A DNA stretch of 34,313 nt from Blautia sp. (GTDB taxonomy: Bacteria > Bacillota > Clostridia > Lachnospirales > Lachnospiraceae). The stretch covers positions 1-34,313 of the forward strand of contig JAFUCO010000037.1 in the NCBI GenBank assembly GCA_017459635.1, in the 5' to 3' direction. The position numbers were made by a program, and so were the translations under genes. Shown here one piece after another: positions 1 through 11,000 of this stretch. The notes beneath the pieces were generated by a model, which saw only the letters and a program-made list of their open reading frames with translations, ran no database searches and was not told the DNA's origin. Every line of letters begins with the position of its first letter. Position 1 is the stretch's first letter.

Positions 1-164
1 CTAATAGGCGACGCAGCATTTTCTCTGCCAGAGGCCGCGGTTCCGTACATATGGTCAGTCCTCCCCCTACGGCGTCCGACTCGCCAAAATCCTTGCGGCA
101 CCATAGCACCACAAATCCTGAACTATGGCACTATCTAAATGACATTGGGACGGTTCTCTGTCTT
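1..164 (-). repeat. Right half of a palindromic MITE-like element, cut by the window edge
   Basis: These 164 bases align over their full length with 32607-32770, the right half of the complete palindromic element in this window. The first 90 or so bases are nearly identical and the rest is diverged. Bases 70-164 are identical, in inverted orientation, to 18172-18266. The stretch is non-coding and lies just downstream of the hyuA stop. The left half of this copy would lie outside the window. No transposase is seen, so if mobile it would be non-autonomous; that is inference. Confidence 0.85.
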
Positions 165-166
165 GT

Positions 167-1708
167 TTACGCAGGCAGACCGTCATCTGTGATCATGCTC
201 GTTCCTCGTTTAAGGTAATTCCCGTACCCGCGTTTTCCGGTGAAGTTCCCGTCTTTTACTATACTTCTGCCGCGCAGGAACACCTGTTCCACACTGCCTC
301 GGACGCGCATTCCTTCATAGCACGTGTAGTCTCCCGCGCCGTGCATTCTGTCTATTGAAAGCACATGCTCCCTGTCGGGATCAAAGATCACAAGGTCGGC
401 ATCGGAGCCTGTGGAGACTGTTCCTTTTTGGGGATACAGCCCGGCTGCCCTGGCAGGATTTGTGCAGGCATATTTTATCAGCTGCGGCAGGGTTATCCTT
501 CCCTTGCATACACCTTCTGAATAAAGCAGTGTCAGGCGTTCCTCCACTCCGGGGGCTCCGCTCGGGCATTTTGTGAAATCATCGGCGCCCTGCTGCTTCT
601 GCCTGCTGAATGTGAACGGGCAGTGGTCGGTGGCAACAGTGTCAAGGACATTATCTGATAGTGCCTTCCACAAGGCTGCGCGGTCTGCCTCCTTTCTGAG
701 AGGAGGTGCCATTATCGCTTTGAGTCCCTCCTGGTCATCCTCATACATGCTGTCGCCAAGCAGCAGGTACTGGGTGCAGGTCTCAACCCCGAAATGCTTC
801 TGTCCCGTTTCCTTTGCCCTGAGCACCTCACGAAGCCCGGCTTCGGAGGAAAGATGCACGATATATACAGGAGCCTCTCCGGCAGCGCGTGCAAGTGAAA
901 GGAATCTGTGTACTGCCTCGGCTTCCGCTTCCGCAGGCCTGCTTACCGGATGATAACGGGCTGCCGTTTTACCCTCACGCACAAAGCGTTCACGCCAGTA
1001 CCTGACTATGCCGTCATTCTCGCAGTGGGACGCGATCAGTATGTTCTCTTCGGCTGCCCTTGCGAGTATCTTCATCATATCAAAGTCATTGATCATATAG
1101 TCATATGTCATGTAGACCTTGAAGCTGGTTATTCCCTCTTCGCGGGCAAGCAGCGGCATCTCATCCAGCACGGCATCATTGACATGCTGGAACACTCCGT
1201 GGAAGCCGTAATCGACCGCCGCTTTCCCGTCAGCAAGCCGGTGATACTCGTCTGACTGGTGCCTGAGGGCACAGCCTTTAGGCCCGAAGGCCATATGATC
1301 GACTATAGTGGTCGTTCCGCCACAGGCGGCCGCGACAGTTCCGGTATAAAAATCATCAATAACTCTGGCAATGCCCACGTCAAGGTCCATGTGGGTGTGA
1401 ATATCGACCGCCCCGGGAAAGATATATTTACCGGAAGCGTCGATAACGGCAGTATCCCCGCCGGGCCGGAATGCCTCTCCCGGAACACCGGGATGCACCC
1501 CTTCTGCACCGGGATGCTCATGAAGCGCCGTATCTTCACAGGGATGCGCCTGACACTTCCCGTCTTTGCATAGAAGGTCTCCGGTTCCGGTGACATCCGC
1601 CTCTGCCGCGTCAAATACCCCGATGATCTTTTCACCTTCTATCAGGATATCAGCTCTCCTGACCTCATCGCAGGTGACAAGGGTCCCGCCTTTTATCAAT
1701 GTTTTCAT
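167..1708 (-). CDS. hyuA: D-hydantoinase / phenylhydantoinase HyuA (dihydropyrimidinase family)
   Basis: Cyclic-amide hydrolase of the amidohydrolase superfamily, expected to open a hydantoin-like ring in the cytoplasm during urate breakdown. Visible are the metal-binding pair H104/H106 (DIHTHMD), the carbamylated-lysine motif SFKVYMTY (K197), YIVHLSS and the VATDHCPF aspartate motif. It closely resembles E. coli HyuA in recalled sequence, but at 513 residues it is about 50 longer. The extra length is a Cys/His-rich insert at about residues 41-85, ahead of the conserved beta strand leading to HTH. The start is ATG with only a weak upstream purine run. It is the last gene of the purine operon, 135 bp after carbamate kinase. 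That gap shows no convincing promoter or structure. The physiological substrate is not proven by sequence. Confidence 0.9.
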   Translation of the reverse strand: MKTLIKGGTLVTCDEVRRADILIEGEKIIGVFDAAEADVTGTGDLLCKDGKCQAHPCEDTALHEHPGAEGVHPGVPGEAFRPGGDTAVIDASGKYIFPGAVDIHTHMDLDVGIARVIDDFYTGTVAAACGGTTTIVDHMAFGPKGCALRHQSDEYHRLADGKAAVDYGFHGVFQHVNDAVLDEMPLLAREEGITSFKVYMTYDYMINDFDMMKILARAAEENILIASHCENDGIVRYWRERFVREGKTAARYHPVSRPAEAEAEAVHRFLSLARAAGEAPVYIVHLSSEAGLREVLRAKETGQKHFGVETCTQYLLLGDSMYEDDQEGLKAIMAPPLRKEADRAALWKALSDNVLDTVATDHCPFTFSRQKQQGADDFTKCPSGAPGVEERLTLLYSEGVCKGRITLPQLIKYACTNPARAAGLYPQKGTVSTGSDADLVIFDPDREHVLSIDRMHGAGDYTCYEGMRVRGSVEQVFLRGRSIVKDGNFTGKRGYGNYLKRGTSMITDDGLPA

Positions 1709-1843
1709 ACCGAATCGCCCCCATTTTATTAAATGCTGTCTGTAAAGTCCATGCGCCTTCGATCTTCATAAAGGATAATAACTGCAAGTGCCCGGGCAAA
1801 CCCGTATGCACACCGGATTTTTAAGCCTGAAAGCCATTATATT

Positions 1844-2785
1844 CTATAGATGAAATCTTGTCCCGGTCTTTCCTTCCAGTCCTTCGTTTGCCTTCATAAG
1901 CTGTGTTATCATTGCTTCTCTTCCGCTGCCGCTTTTTACAAACTCTACACATGCCTCGACCTTTGGAAGCATTGAACCCGGCGCAAATTCTCCGGCTTCA
2001 ATAAGCTTCTGTGCGCTCTCCGGTGTAAGCTCGTCAAGCTCCTTCTGGTCAGGTTTACCATAATGTACCGCGACCTTCTCGACTGTTGTCAGTATCACAA
2101 GGACATCCGCGTCGATCTGTTCAGCAAGCTTCTCGGCTGCCAGGTCCTTGTCGATAACTGCGGCTGCCCCTTTCAGATGATTCCCGTAATTGTTTGCTAC
2201 AGGTATCCCCCCGCCTCCGCAGGCGATCACGATATGACCGCTTTCTACCAGCGCCTTCAATGTATCTATTTCAACTATCCCCAGCGGTTTTGGGGAAGCA
2301 ACGATACGCCTGTACCCGCGTCCCGAATCCTCGATGACACGATAGCCCCTCTCCCTTATCAGTACCTCTGCTTCCTCCTTTGTCATGAATGAGCCTATCG
2401 GCTTTGTCGGCTTAAGAAATGCATGATCCGCCGGGCTTATAAGGACCTGCGTAAGCATCGTCGCGCAGCCCTTGTTGATCCCTCTGTCAAGCAGTTCTTC
2501 TCTCAAGGCATTCTGAAGGTCATAGCCTATATAGCCCTGGCTCATTGCCACGCAGACTGAAAGCGGGCAGAAAATGTGTTTTTCAGGTTCAGAACGTGAA
2601 AGAAGAGTCATGGCGTCCTGCAGCATACCAACCTGCGGACCATTGCCATGGACAATGATGATCTCGTTGCCTTCCTGTATGAGATCCGCTATCGCGATGG
2701 CTGTCTTCTTGACCGCCTTCATCTGTTCAGGAAGGTTTTCCCCCAGGGCATTTCCTCCAAGTGCAACGACTATCCTCTTTCCCAA
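1844..2785 (-). CDS. arcC: Carbamate kinase
   Basis: Amino-acid-kinase-fold enzyme converting carbamoyl phosphate plus ADP to ATP and carbamate, which decays to CO2 and ammonia. The 313-residue length is typical. The N-terminal VVALGGNAL nucleotide/phosphate motif, the HGNGPQVG motif near residue 46, and the late CGGGGIPV and VLTTVEKV-type segments are diagnostic. The start is TTG at 2785, preceded at good spacing by an AGAGGTG ribosome binding site; no ATG fits. It follows ygeW by 18 bp and so shares its transcript. Next to a carbamoyltransferase, its job is most likely catabolic substrate-level phosphorylation, not arginine fermentation, because no arginine deiminase is present. The symbol is by family; several paralogues exist in bacteria. 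Confidence 0.93.
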   Translation of the reverse strand: MGKRIVVALGGNALGENLPEQMKAVKKTAIAIADLIQEGNEIIIVHGNGPQVGMLQDAMTLLSRSEPEKHIFCPLSVCVAMSQGYIGYDLQNALREELLDRGINKGCATMLTQVLISPADHAFLKPTKPIGSFMTKEEAEVLIRERGYRVIEDSGRGYRRIVASPKPLGIVEIDTLKALVESGHIVIACGGGGIPVANNYGNHLKGAAAVIDKDLAAEKLAEQIDADVLVILTTVEKVAVHYGKPDQKELDELTPESAQKLIEAGEFAPGSMLPKVEACVEFVKSGSGREAMITQLMKANEGLEGKTGTRFHL

Positions 2786-2803
2786 TTCGTATTCACCTCT
2801 TTC

Positions 2804-4000
2804 TCAACAGAAATGTCTGGGAATATTGTTCTCTGCCAGTGCCTTCAGGGTACCTGCCGCATCCTTCTGTTTTGCAAGGAAGATCATTGCCGCGATTATA
2901 TAGGGCTTGAAGCTTGCCTCTTTGTAAAGCGGATCGCGGTAACGGTCAAACACGCTTGCAGCTACTTCACCGTCTTTGCAGGAAACATCATTTATGTCAG
3001 CAGGCAGGCAGTGCAGATAAAGCGCCTTCCCATCCTTTGTAAGCGACATCATCTCTTCTGTGCAGCACCAGTCCTTGTGGAGCGCATTCTGGGCAAGAAG
3101 CTCCTTTTCAAGACGGTCTATTCCATCGAAGTCGCCTTTGGCATACAGGTCAGTTCTCTTCTCCATTGCCGCATAAGGAGCCCAGCTCTTGGGATATACT
3201 ATGTCGGCATCTTTAAAGGCGTCTTCCATGGAGTTTGTCTTACGGAAAGAACCGCCCGATGCTGCAGCGTTCTTTTCAGCAACGGCTATTGTATCCTGCA
3301 TTACATCATAACCATCCGGATGGGCAAGGACAACGTCCATTCCAAATCTGGTCATAAGCCCGATAACCCCCTGTGGCACTGAAAGCGGCTTGCCGTAGCT
3401 GGGTGAATAGGCCCAGGTCATTGCTATCTTTTTGCCCTTAAGATTTTCTGCGCCCCCGAAGGTATGGATAATGTGCAGCATGTCCGCCATGCACTGTGTA
3501 GGATGATCGATGTCGCACTGAAGATTTACAAGCGTAGGCTTCTGCTCCAGCACTCCTGCCTTATATCCGGCAGTCACCGCATCGACCACGTCGCGCATGT
3601 ACTTGTTCCCTTTTCCAATATACATATCGTCACGGATGCCAATGGCATCTGCCATGAAGGAGACCATGTTGGCAGTTTCGCGCACAGTCTCGCCATGGGC
3701 GATCTGGCTCTTTCCCTCATCCAGATCCTGCGACTTAAGTCCCAGCAGATTGCAGGCACTGGCGAATGAAAACCTGGTACGTGTAGAATTATCGCGGAAG
3801 ATCGAGATTCCGAGGCCCGAATCAAAGATCCGTGTGGAAATATTCTGCTCCCTCAGATGTCTGAGCGCGTCGGCAACCGTAAAAACGGCGCTGATCTCAT
3901 CGTCGGTCTTTTCCCACGTAAGGAAGAAGTCACCGTTATACATGTTCTTAAAATCAAGTCCGTTAAGCTTTTCGATATACTGCTGCAATTTCTGATCCAT
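2804..4000 (-). CDS. ygeW: Knotted carbamoyltransferase YgeW
   Basis: Member of the aspartate/ornithine carbamoyltransferase superfamily, close in length (398 residues) and sequence to the YgeW group of purine and selenium clusters. The carbamoyl-phosphate loop STRTR is at residues 72-76, the HPTQ motif at 166-169 and the HCLP motif at 330-333. Its true substrate is not known from sequence. In the family context it probably phosphorolyses a ureido intermediate to give carbamoyl phosphate. That product would pass to carbamate kinase, encoded 18 bp downstream. The ATG start has a GAGGAA ribosome binding site that overlaps the end of ygeY, three bases away, which suggests translational coupling. 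No defect is seen in the active-site motifs. Confidence 0.92.
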   Translation of the reverse strand: MDQKLQQYIEKLNGLDFKNMYNGDFFLTWEKTDDEISAVFTVADALRHLREQNISTRIFDSGLGISIFRDNSTRTRFSFASACNLLGLKSQDLDEGKSQIAHGETVRETANMVSFMADAIGIRDDMYIGKGNKYMRDVVDAVTAGYKAGVLEQKPTLVNLQCDIDHPTQCMADMLHIIHTFGGAENLKGKKIAMTWAYSPSYGKPLSVPQGVIGLMTRFGMDVVLAHPDGYDVMQDTIAVAEKNAAASGGSFRKTNSMEDAFKDADIVYPKSWAPYAAMEKRTDLYAKGDFDGIDRLEKELLAQNALHKDWCCTEEMMSLTKDGKALYLHCLPADINDVSCKDGEVAASVFDRYRDPLYKEASFKPYIIAAMIFLAKQKDAAGTLKALAENNIPRHFC

Positions 4001-4003
4001 GTA

Positions 4004-5386
4004 TCATTCCTCACTTTCTTTAGCCGGTGTTCCCGCGCGGAACTGGGTCACATCTCCTGTTTTCTCTTCGTCCGGATACAGGCACACTGCTGCCGCGTAG
4101 ACCGCTGCGCAGGTTACAAGGTCCTGCTTCCAGGTTATCTCATTCGGTGCATGGGCCTGGCTCTCTGCGCCCGGTCCAAAGCCAACACAGGGGATCCCGT
4201 ACCTTCCCTGAATTGCAACTCCGTTGGTCGAGAAGGTCCATTTGTCGGTAAGCGGACGTCCGTCACGCTTGTCCATCGCCGAAGGCCTTCCGATACGCTT
4301 ATCTCCGAACATCGCCTTGTGGGCATCGACGAGAGCCTTTACATGAGCTGCGTTTTCCTTATTTATCCAGGTCGGGAAATAGCTTTCGGTTTCATACACT
4401 TCGCCGGTCCATGACGGCCTGTCATACATGTACATCGAAACCTTAACGTCATCACCGTATTTCTTTACGGCAGGGAGCGCGCGTATCTCGTCCAGGCATG
4501 AGGTGTAGGTTTCGCCTGCGGTCATTCTCCTGTCGATTGAGATCGCGCAGGAATCCGCAACCGCGCAGCGGCTGGGTGAAGTAAAGTAGATCTGAGAAAC
4601 CGTGCAGGTGCCTCTTCCAAGGAAGCGGGCGTCCTCATAGTGCTCAGGGTTGAATTCGGGCTCAAGCATCTTTACAAGGCCTTTGATCTCATCCTCCGGG
4701 GCGCACCCGTTCTCATTGAGCGCCCTCACATCCTGAAGAATATCGGCCATCTTGAAAATAGCATTGTCCCCGCGCTCCGGTGCGCTTCCATGGCAGGATA
4801 TTCCCTTTACATCTACACGGATCTCCATCCTCCCACGGTGTCCGCGGTAAATGCCTCCGTCTGTCGGCTCGGTTGAGATGACAAATTCAGGTCTGATCCC
4901 ATCCTTATCGATTATGTACTGCCAGCACATACCATCGCAGTCTTCCTCCTGGACGGAGCCTACTACCATTATCTTATATCCATCGGGAATAAGATCCAGA
5001 TCCTTCATTATCCTGGCTGCATAGACCGAGCTTGCAACTCCGCCCTCCTGGTCAGAGCCTCCGCGGCCATATATGATCTCATCTGTCTCGTAGCCCTCGT
5101 AGGGATCCGCTTCCCAGTTGTCCCTGTTCCCTATACCGACTGTGTCAACATGTCCGTCAAGGGCGATTATCCTGTCTCCTTCGCCCATCCAGCCGATAAC
5201 ATTTCCAAGGCCGTCGATCTCCACCTTGTCAAAGCCGAGCTTTTCCATCTCATTCTTTATACATTCGACTACTTCCTTCTCCTCGCAGCTCTCACTCGGA
5301 TGAGAAATCATATCACGAAGAAAACGGCTCATTTCCGGCCCGTATTTCTTTGCTGCATCAATGATCTTTGAATAATCCGGTGCCAT
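4004..5386 (-). CDS. ygeY: YgeY-type M20 family metallohydrolase
   Basis: Dinuclear-zinc amidohydrolase/peptidase of the M20 family, in the YgeY group linked to selenium and purine clusters. It is 460 residues long. The GHVDT motif carries H79 and D81, followed by [10 protein letters not shown] with the bridging aspartate, the QEED general base, and a late histidine in the SQAHAPNE segment. It probably hydrolyses an N-acyl or carbamoyl-amino acid intermediate of purine-ring degradation; the exact substrate is not visible. The ATG start has a clean AGGAGGG site nine bases upstream. It sits between the Se-dependent dehydrogenase and ygeW with gaps of 17 and 3 bp, so it lies deep in the operon. 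Confidence 0.92.
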   Translation of the reverse strand: MAPDYSKIIDAAKKYGPEMSRFLRDMISHPSESCEEKEVVECIKNEMEKLGFDKVEIDGLGNVIGWMGEGDRIIALDGHVDTVGIGNRDNWEADPYEGYETDEIIYGRGGSDQEGGVASSVYAARIMKDLDLIPDGYKIMVVGSVQEEDCDGMCWQYIIDKDGIRPEFVISTEPTDGGIYRGHRGRMEIRVDVKGISCHGSAPERGDNAIFKMADILQDVRALNENGCAPEDEIKGLVKMLEPEFNPEHYEDARFLGRGTCTVSQIYFTSPSRCAVADSCAISIDRRMTAGETYTSCLDEIRALPAVKKYGDDVKVSMYMYDRPSWTGEVYETESYFPTWINKENAAHVKALVDAHKAMFGDKRIGRPSAMDKRDGRPLTDKWTFSTNGVAIQGRYGIPCVGFGPGAESQAHAPNEITWKQDLVTCAAVYAAAVCLYPDEEKTGDVTQFRAGTPAKESEE

Positions 5387-5403
5387 TCTTTTATTCCCTC
5401 CTG

Positions 5404-7983
5404 TTATTTTTTTCTGTAAAAAGTGTTCTCCAGAGGCAGCTTCGTCCTGAATATCCCGTCTCTGGCATAATAGGCTCCCTGTACGGCAGGTGCAGTGGGA
5501 ATAGTTGCTATCTCTCCTATACCTTTTGCTCCATATGCTGTCTCGGGAAGCTCCTCCTTCTGCACATATATTGCATGGATGTCCGGTATCTGGTTCGCAC
5601 GCAGCAGCCCCAATGTGCCGAATTTTGCCGTAGGCACGCAGTCAGCAAGAGGCCAGTCCTCTGTCAGGGCATATCCCATTCCCATAAGCACTCCGCCCTC
5701 TATCTGTCCCTGAATCGAAACCGGATTTACAACCTTGCCTGAATCGTGCGCCGCATATATCTCCTTCACTCTGCCCTCATCATCGAGGATCGCCACGTGT
5801 GTGGCATAGCCATAGGCAATATGGCTTTTCGGGAAGGGCTTGTCTGCCCCAAGCTTATCGGTAGGCTCAAAGTACTCATAGAAGAATTCTCTTCCTTCAA
5901 GCTTTGACAGTTCTCCGCCTTTGCTTTTAAGTGCTTCAGCCAGCTCCATCGCCGCTTTCCGTACCGCCTCACCTGAGAGCAGAGTCTGGCGTGAGCCGGA
6001 AGTAGTTCCGGAATCCGGTGCTATTTCGGTATTAACAGGCGCATTTCTTATTTTTGACAGCGGAAGCCCTGTCGCCTCGGCCACATCCTGGCAGAACACC
6101 GTCGCACATCCCTGTCCGATATCCGAGGCCGCGCAGTAGATAACGCACACCCCGTCTTCCACAACAAGCTTTGCCCTGCCCTTATCGGGCAGCCCCACAC
6201 CCACGCCGGAGTTCTTCATTGCGCAGGCTATTCCCGCATGGCTGCGGTTATTCTCATAGACGTCTTTTACAGCAAGCAGAGTCTCTTTAAGGGCTGTTGA
6301 ACCGTCTGCTATCTGGCCGTTTGGAAGAACCTTCCCGGGCTCGATGGCGTTGCGGAAACGTATCTCCCAGGGCGAAAGCCCCACCTCCTCCGCAAGCAGG
6401 TTTATCATCGTTTCCAGCGCGAACTCGCTCTGGCAGACACCGAAGCCTCTGAAAGCCCCGGCCGGAGGATTGTTTGTATAATATCCATAGCCCCGTATGT
6501 CCGTGTTCTGATAACAGTACGGACCTACCGAATGGGTACAGGCCCTTTCAAGAACCGGACCGCACAGCGAGGCATAAGCCCCTGTGTCAAAATATATGTC
6601 ACAGTCAAGGCCGGTAAATATGCCGTTCTCATCACACCCCAGAGTAAAGGTGCCCTCCATGGCGTGGCGCTTGGGATGGAAGTTAAGCGATTCCCTGCGG
6701 GAGAACTTCGCCTTTACGGGGCGCTTGAACTTCCAGGCTGCAAGCGCGGCGATATGCTGTACCGTCACGTCCTCCTTGCCGCCGAAGCCTCCCCCCACAA
6801 GCTGGTTCTCAACCACGATCCTTTCCGGATCCCAGCCGAACATTATTGCGGTTTCCTTGCGTGTATCATAGGCTCCCTGGTCGGTGCTCAGGATCTTGAT
6901 ACCGTCCTTATATGGAAACGCGACTGCGCACTCCGGTTCAAGGAAAGCATGCTCTGTGAAAGGAGTTGAGAAATGCTTTGTCACCTTATGCGCCGATTCA
7001 GCCAGCGCTTTCGCGGCATCCCCGCGGGTCACGTGCCGCGACTGGCACAGGTTTCCTCCGCTGTGTACTTTTGGGGCATCCTCTGCCATGGCCTCCTCTA
7101 TGCTCCTTACCGGAGTCAGGACTTCATATTCGACCTCTATCAGTTTTTTTGCTTCTTCAAGTATTTCCGGTGTCTCGGCCGCCACCAGGCAGACCGCGTC
7201 CCCGACGCACCTGGTAATGCCTCCGACGGGAATAATGACATCCCAGTCCTGCTGGATATGCCCGACCTTATTGTTAGGCACATCCTCGGCAGTCAGGACT
7301 CCTGCCACTCCCGGGAGCGCCAGTGCTTTCGAGGCATCGATGCTGACGACCCTCGCGCGGGGATATTTAGTCCTCACCGCCGAAAGGTGAAGCATATCAT
7401 CCATCACTATGTCGTCAGGATACTTGCCGTATCCAAGGACCTTCTTCCTTACATCCACCCTGAAAGCCGCGTCTCCGACTCCGAAGCTGTCACCCTTCTC
7501 TCTGTCGGGGTCTATGGTTTCCTCTCCACGAAGGATCGCCGCAGTCAGTGTGATGGCTTCTATTATCTTCTTATATCCTGTACATCGGCACAGATTTCCC
7601 CGGATGGCAGCCTTGATCTCATCCTCAGAAGGGTCAGGGTTCTTCATCAGGAGTGCTTTACCCGCCATCACCATACCGGGAGTGCAGAAGCCGCACTGGA
7701 CTGCGCCTTTTACGCCGAAGGCATATACAAATGCCTCTTTGTCGGAATCAGACAGTCCTTCGACCGTAATGATGCTCTTTCCGACAGCTTTTTCGGTAGT
7801 CATAACGCATGAACGTACAGCCCTTCCGTCCACTATGACGGTGCAGGTTCCGCAGGCGCCCTCGCTGCAGCCATCTTTTACTGAATACAGCTGCAGGTCA
7901 TCCCGCAGAAAACGCAGCAGCGGCTTTTTTTCATCGGTTCCGCACAGCTGACCGTTCACGGTAAACTGAAATTTTCCCGTCAC
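5404..7983 (-). CDS. Selenium-dependent xanthine dehydrogenase, fused 2Fe-2S and molybdopterin domains
   Basis: Molybdenum hydroxylase of the xanthine dehydrogenase family with two domains on one chain. Residues 1-155 carry two [2Fe-2S] centres: a plant-type one (C39, C44, C47, C59) and a helical one (C97, C100, C132, C134). The rest is the molybdopterin domain with [15 protein letters not shown] and the GAKGIGE active-site glutamate. There is no FAD domain, so it may borrow XdhB or pass electrons to YgfK. I chose a GTG start at 7983 because GGAGG lies eight bases upstream and the Fe-S domain starts there directly. An open frame continues to a GTG at 8079, adding 32 unremarkable residues. The 859-residue length suits the Se-dependent XDH family, whose selenium is a labile cofactor, not selenocysteine. 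Substrate (hypoxanthine, xanthine or urate) is inference. Confidence 0.88.
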   Translation of the reverse strand: MTGKFQFTVNGQLCGTDEKKPLLRFLRDDLQLYSVKDGCSEGACGTCTVIVDGRAVRSCVMTTEKAVGKSIITVEGLSDSDKEAFVYAFGVKGAVQCGFCTPGMVMAGKALLMKNPDPSEDEIKAAIRGNLCRCTGYKKIIEAITLTAAILRGEETIDPDREKGDSFGVGDAAFRVDVRKKVLGYGKYPDDIVMDDMLHLSAVRTKYPRARVVSIDASKALALPGVAGVLTAEDVPNNKVGHIQQDWDVIIPVGGITRCVGDAVCLVAAETPEILEEAKKLIEVEYEVLTPVRSIEEAMAEDAPKVHSGGNLCQSRHVTRGDAAKALAESAHKVTKHFSTPFTEHAFLEPECAVAFPYKDGIKILSTDQGAYDTRKETAIMFGWDPERIVVENQLVGGGFGGKEDVTVQHIAALAAWKFKRPVKAKFSRRESLNFHPKRHAMEGTFTLGCDENGIFTGLDCDIYFDTGAYASLCGPVLERACTHSVGPYCYQNTDIRGYGYYTNNPPAGAFRGFGVCQSEFALETMINLLAEEVGLSPWEIRFRNAIEPGKVLPNGQIADGSTALKETLLAVKDVYENNRSHAGIACAMKNSGVGVGLPDKGRAKLVVEDGVCVIYCAASDIGQGCATVFCQDVAEATGLPLSKIRNAPVNTEIAPDSGTTSGSRQTLLSGEAVRKAAMELAEALKSKGGELSKLEGREFFYEYFEPTDKLGADKPFPKSHIAYGYATHVAILDDEGRVKEIYAAHDSGKVVNPVSIQGQIEGGVLMGMGYALTEDWPLADCVPTAKFGTLGLLRANQIPDIHAIYVQKEELPETAYGAKGIGEIATIPTAPAVQGAYYARDGIFRTKLPLENTFYRKK

Positions 7984-8093
7984 TTTCTCATCCTCCTCCC
8001 GGCAATATTTCCTGACCGGTGTCCCTGCCTGATAAAAGGTTCCGCAGCCTGTCATTTTATCCATTAAAAAGCCAGGCACATCACCTCTGCTTT

Positions 8094-11000
8094 TTAGCAG
8101 AGCAGATATGAATAATAATCAAGCACCGTCCTTATCATCAGGGATGTCATATCCTGTGCTGTCTTCAGGCTGTCTCTGTCAGTAACGACTGTATTCTGCC
8201 CTGCGCGGATCATTATGCTGCCGTCATCCTTGATGAGGAAGCCTTCATTATCGCTGTTTTCAAAATCCTCCAGTGACCAGAACAGGGTAAACTTATCTCT
8301 GTACGGCCTTTCGTCATACGGGCAGAAAACGGCACAGTTTCCGCATTCATTGCACATGCCGTCCACATGGAGTATCTGGGCGGTTGCGCATCCCGGTATA
8401 TGTATGACTACATTGGCCCGGTTCGGACATACCTCCGCGCACGCTCCGCATATGGTCTCACAGCCAAGGCATCTTCTATCCGGGGAAGCGCACAGGTCTA
8501 TTTCCACTGTGCCTTTTCTTTCCCGATACAGGGCTTCATCATATGCGCCGCCCGCTTCAGAACCTGTGCAGCAGTCTCCCGCTGTTGCGCCGCCTGTCCC
8601 AGAGCCTGTGCAGCAGTCTCCCGCTGTTGCGCCGCCTGTCCCAGAGCCTGTGCAGCAGTCTCCCGCTGTTGCGCCGCCTGTCCCAGAACCTGTGCAGCAG
8701 TCTCCTGCTGTTGCACCGTCTGCTTCAGAGCCTTTGCAGCAGTGTTCTCCGGCTATTGCGGCGGCGGATCTGCAGGCGTCAGCAATAGCCTCGACCACAG
8801 TTGCGGGGCCGCCTGCGCAGTCACCTGCCGCATAAACGCCTTCAACGGTAGTCATCATATTTTCATCCACGACGGGCCTGCCCTTATCGTCTATCTGCGC
8901 ACCAATCTTTTCAAACAGCGCTGTATCTATGCGCTCACCTACTGCCGCGATTACCAGGTCGGCAGGTATGCTTATCTGACGGCCGGTCTTCACAGGGCTC
9001 CTTCTTCCCGAGCTGTCAGGAGCGCCCAGTTCACAGACATCACATGTAAGGACACCGTCCTTAAGCCCGACAGGGGCTAAGAGTTCCATGAATTCTACTC
9101 CATCATCGAGTGCCATCTGAAGCTCTTCCTCATCAGCCGGCATGTATCTTTTTGTCCTGCGGTATACAAGCCTCACATGCGGTTTTCCGGGCAGTCTTAC
9201 TGCTGCCCTGGCAGTATCCATTGCAGTATTTCCGCCTCCGAGAACTACCACATCCGTCCCGGGTTTCAATTTCTCCGGCGTCTTTTTGGCTTTTTCAAGG
9301 AATTCCGCCGCATCCATCGCCTCACCGTATTCAAGAGGCTGTCTTCCCGACTTCCAGGCACCGACTGCGACGATGATGTCTGTATAACCCTGTTCCTTAA
9401 GGTCACTTAAAGAAGAAACCTCCACACAGGTCTTTATTTGCGCGCCATAGGCTGTGCAGATACGGATATCGCGGTCTATGCGTTCGGATGCTATCCTGAA
9501 TTCCGGGATCACATGCTTCACTACACCACCCGCGGTATCTCTCTTTTCAAACACCGTTACCGGCAGTCCAGAGCGGGAAAGGAATGCCGCCGCCGCAAGG
9601 CCCGCGGGGCCTCCGCCAACCACGGCGATGCGCCTGTCTGAGGATGTGTTCTTATTTACAGTTATTCCTGAAAGCACTTTATCATATGCTTCCTCTGCTG
9701 CCAGCAGCTTCATATCACGTATGTGCAGCGTTTCTTCATAATGGCTGCGCATGCACTTGTCGCCGCAGTGATGCGGACAGATAGTTCCCGTGATGAACGG
9801 AAGCGGGTTTTTATCAAGAATTATAGAAAGTGCTTTTTCAGGCTTTCCCTCCTCCATAGCTTTTAAATATGCCGGAATGTCCTGGTGTACGGGACATCCT
9901 TCACGGCATGGAGCGGTAAAGCAGTCGAAAAGCGGCAGCGGCTTTCTGATATAGCGCTCCGGAAACGGCTTTACAGGCTTTCTGTACAGTATTCCGTTGT
10001 CGATTTCATTCTCGATCTCCTTCAGGGCTTCAGGTGATACTCCGCTGAAGGGCACTGGCTCACTGCAGACGACTTCACTGCATATCTGGCTCATCCTTTC
10101 ATAACCGCCCGGCTTAAGGATGGTGGTTGCCATGGTAACCGGCCATATCCCTGCTTCAAACAGAGCCCTGCTGTTGTAAATGGAAGCGCCGCCGGAGAAG
10201 GATATCCTCATCTTTCCCTCAAACTGCTCTGTTATGAGCCTTGCAACATGTAACGAAAGCGGGAAAAGTGCGCGTCCGGACATGTACATCTCTTCGCTCG
10301 GAAGTTCTCCTGCTTTGACATCTACAGGGAAGGTATTGGTGAGCTTCACTCCGAATTCAAGCCCTTTTTCTGCTGCCAGCTTTTTAAGCCTTTCCAGCAT
10401 TGGAACCGCGTCGGCCCACTGCAGATCCTCTCTGAAATGATGGTCATCAAAGGCGATATAGTCAAAGCCCAGGCCGTCCAGACGCTTTCTGGCATATTCA
10501 TAGCCGAGGAGCGTCGGGTTGCATTTTATGTAGGTATTAAGTCCCTTCTCGGTAAGGAGATAAGTTGCTATCCGCTCTATTTCATCCGGAGGACATCCGT
10601 GAAGGGTGGACTCTGTTATGGAGCGGGAAACATGCGGGCTTATGCGTTCCGCAAAGTCCTCCGGCAGGTTCTTGAACCGGTCCTGGCTGCTCCGTATCCA
10701 GTCTGTACATTCCCGGAATATGTCTGTATTTCCGGCATCCTTCATCTGTTCTATGAATGTATCGATCTTTTCCGAGCGTATGCCCTCCAGGTCATAGCCT
10801 ACCGACATGTTGAAAACGAACCCGTCGGGATCTCCAAGGCCGAACTCCTGTGCGATTACCTTGATGGCTATGTAAGCCTTCACATATTCATCAAATGCCT
10901 GAGGAACGGTAAGCTCTGTCGACCACTCGCAGTTGTAGCCTTCGTCGTGTGCGGTGATGCAGGGCTTGCTGATGCATTTTGCCAGCTCCTCACCGTCCAT

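Noticed and set aside
1709..1843. Promoter or small RNA between carbamate kinase and hyuA
   Set aside because: Only a short TGCCCGGGCA palindrome is seen; no promoter spacing or ORF stands out.
6973..7812. Plus-strand ORF of 279 codons antisense to the fused xanthine dehydrogenase
   Set aside because: It overlaps conserved Fe-S and molybdopterin coding sequence on the other strand and shows no domain.
5404..7983. In-frame selenocysteine in the Se-dependent xanthine dehydrogenase
   Set aside because: The frame has no internal TGA; in this family selenium is a labile cofactor, not an encoded residue.
8545..8754. CRISPR array
   Set aside because: The 42-bp units are contiguous with no spacers and lie in frame within ygfK.
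8215..8835. Pro/Ala/Gln-rich plus-strand ORF across the ygfK repeat region
   Set aside because: It is the antisense reading of the 42-bp ygfK repeats; ygfK has all its domain motifs on the minus strand and this frame has no recognisable domain or ribosome binding site.
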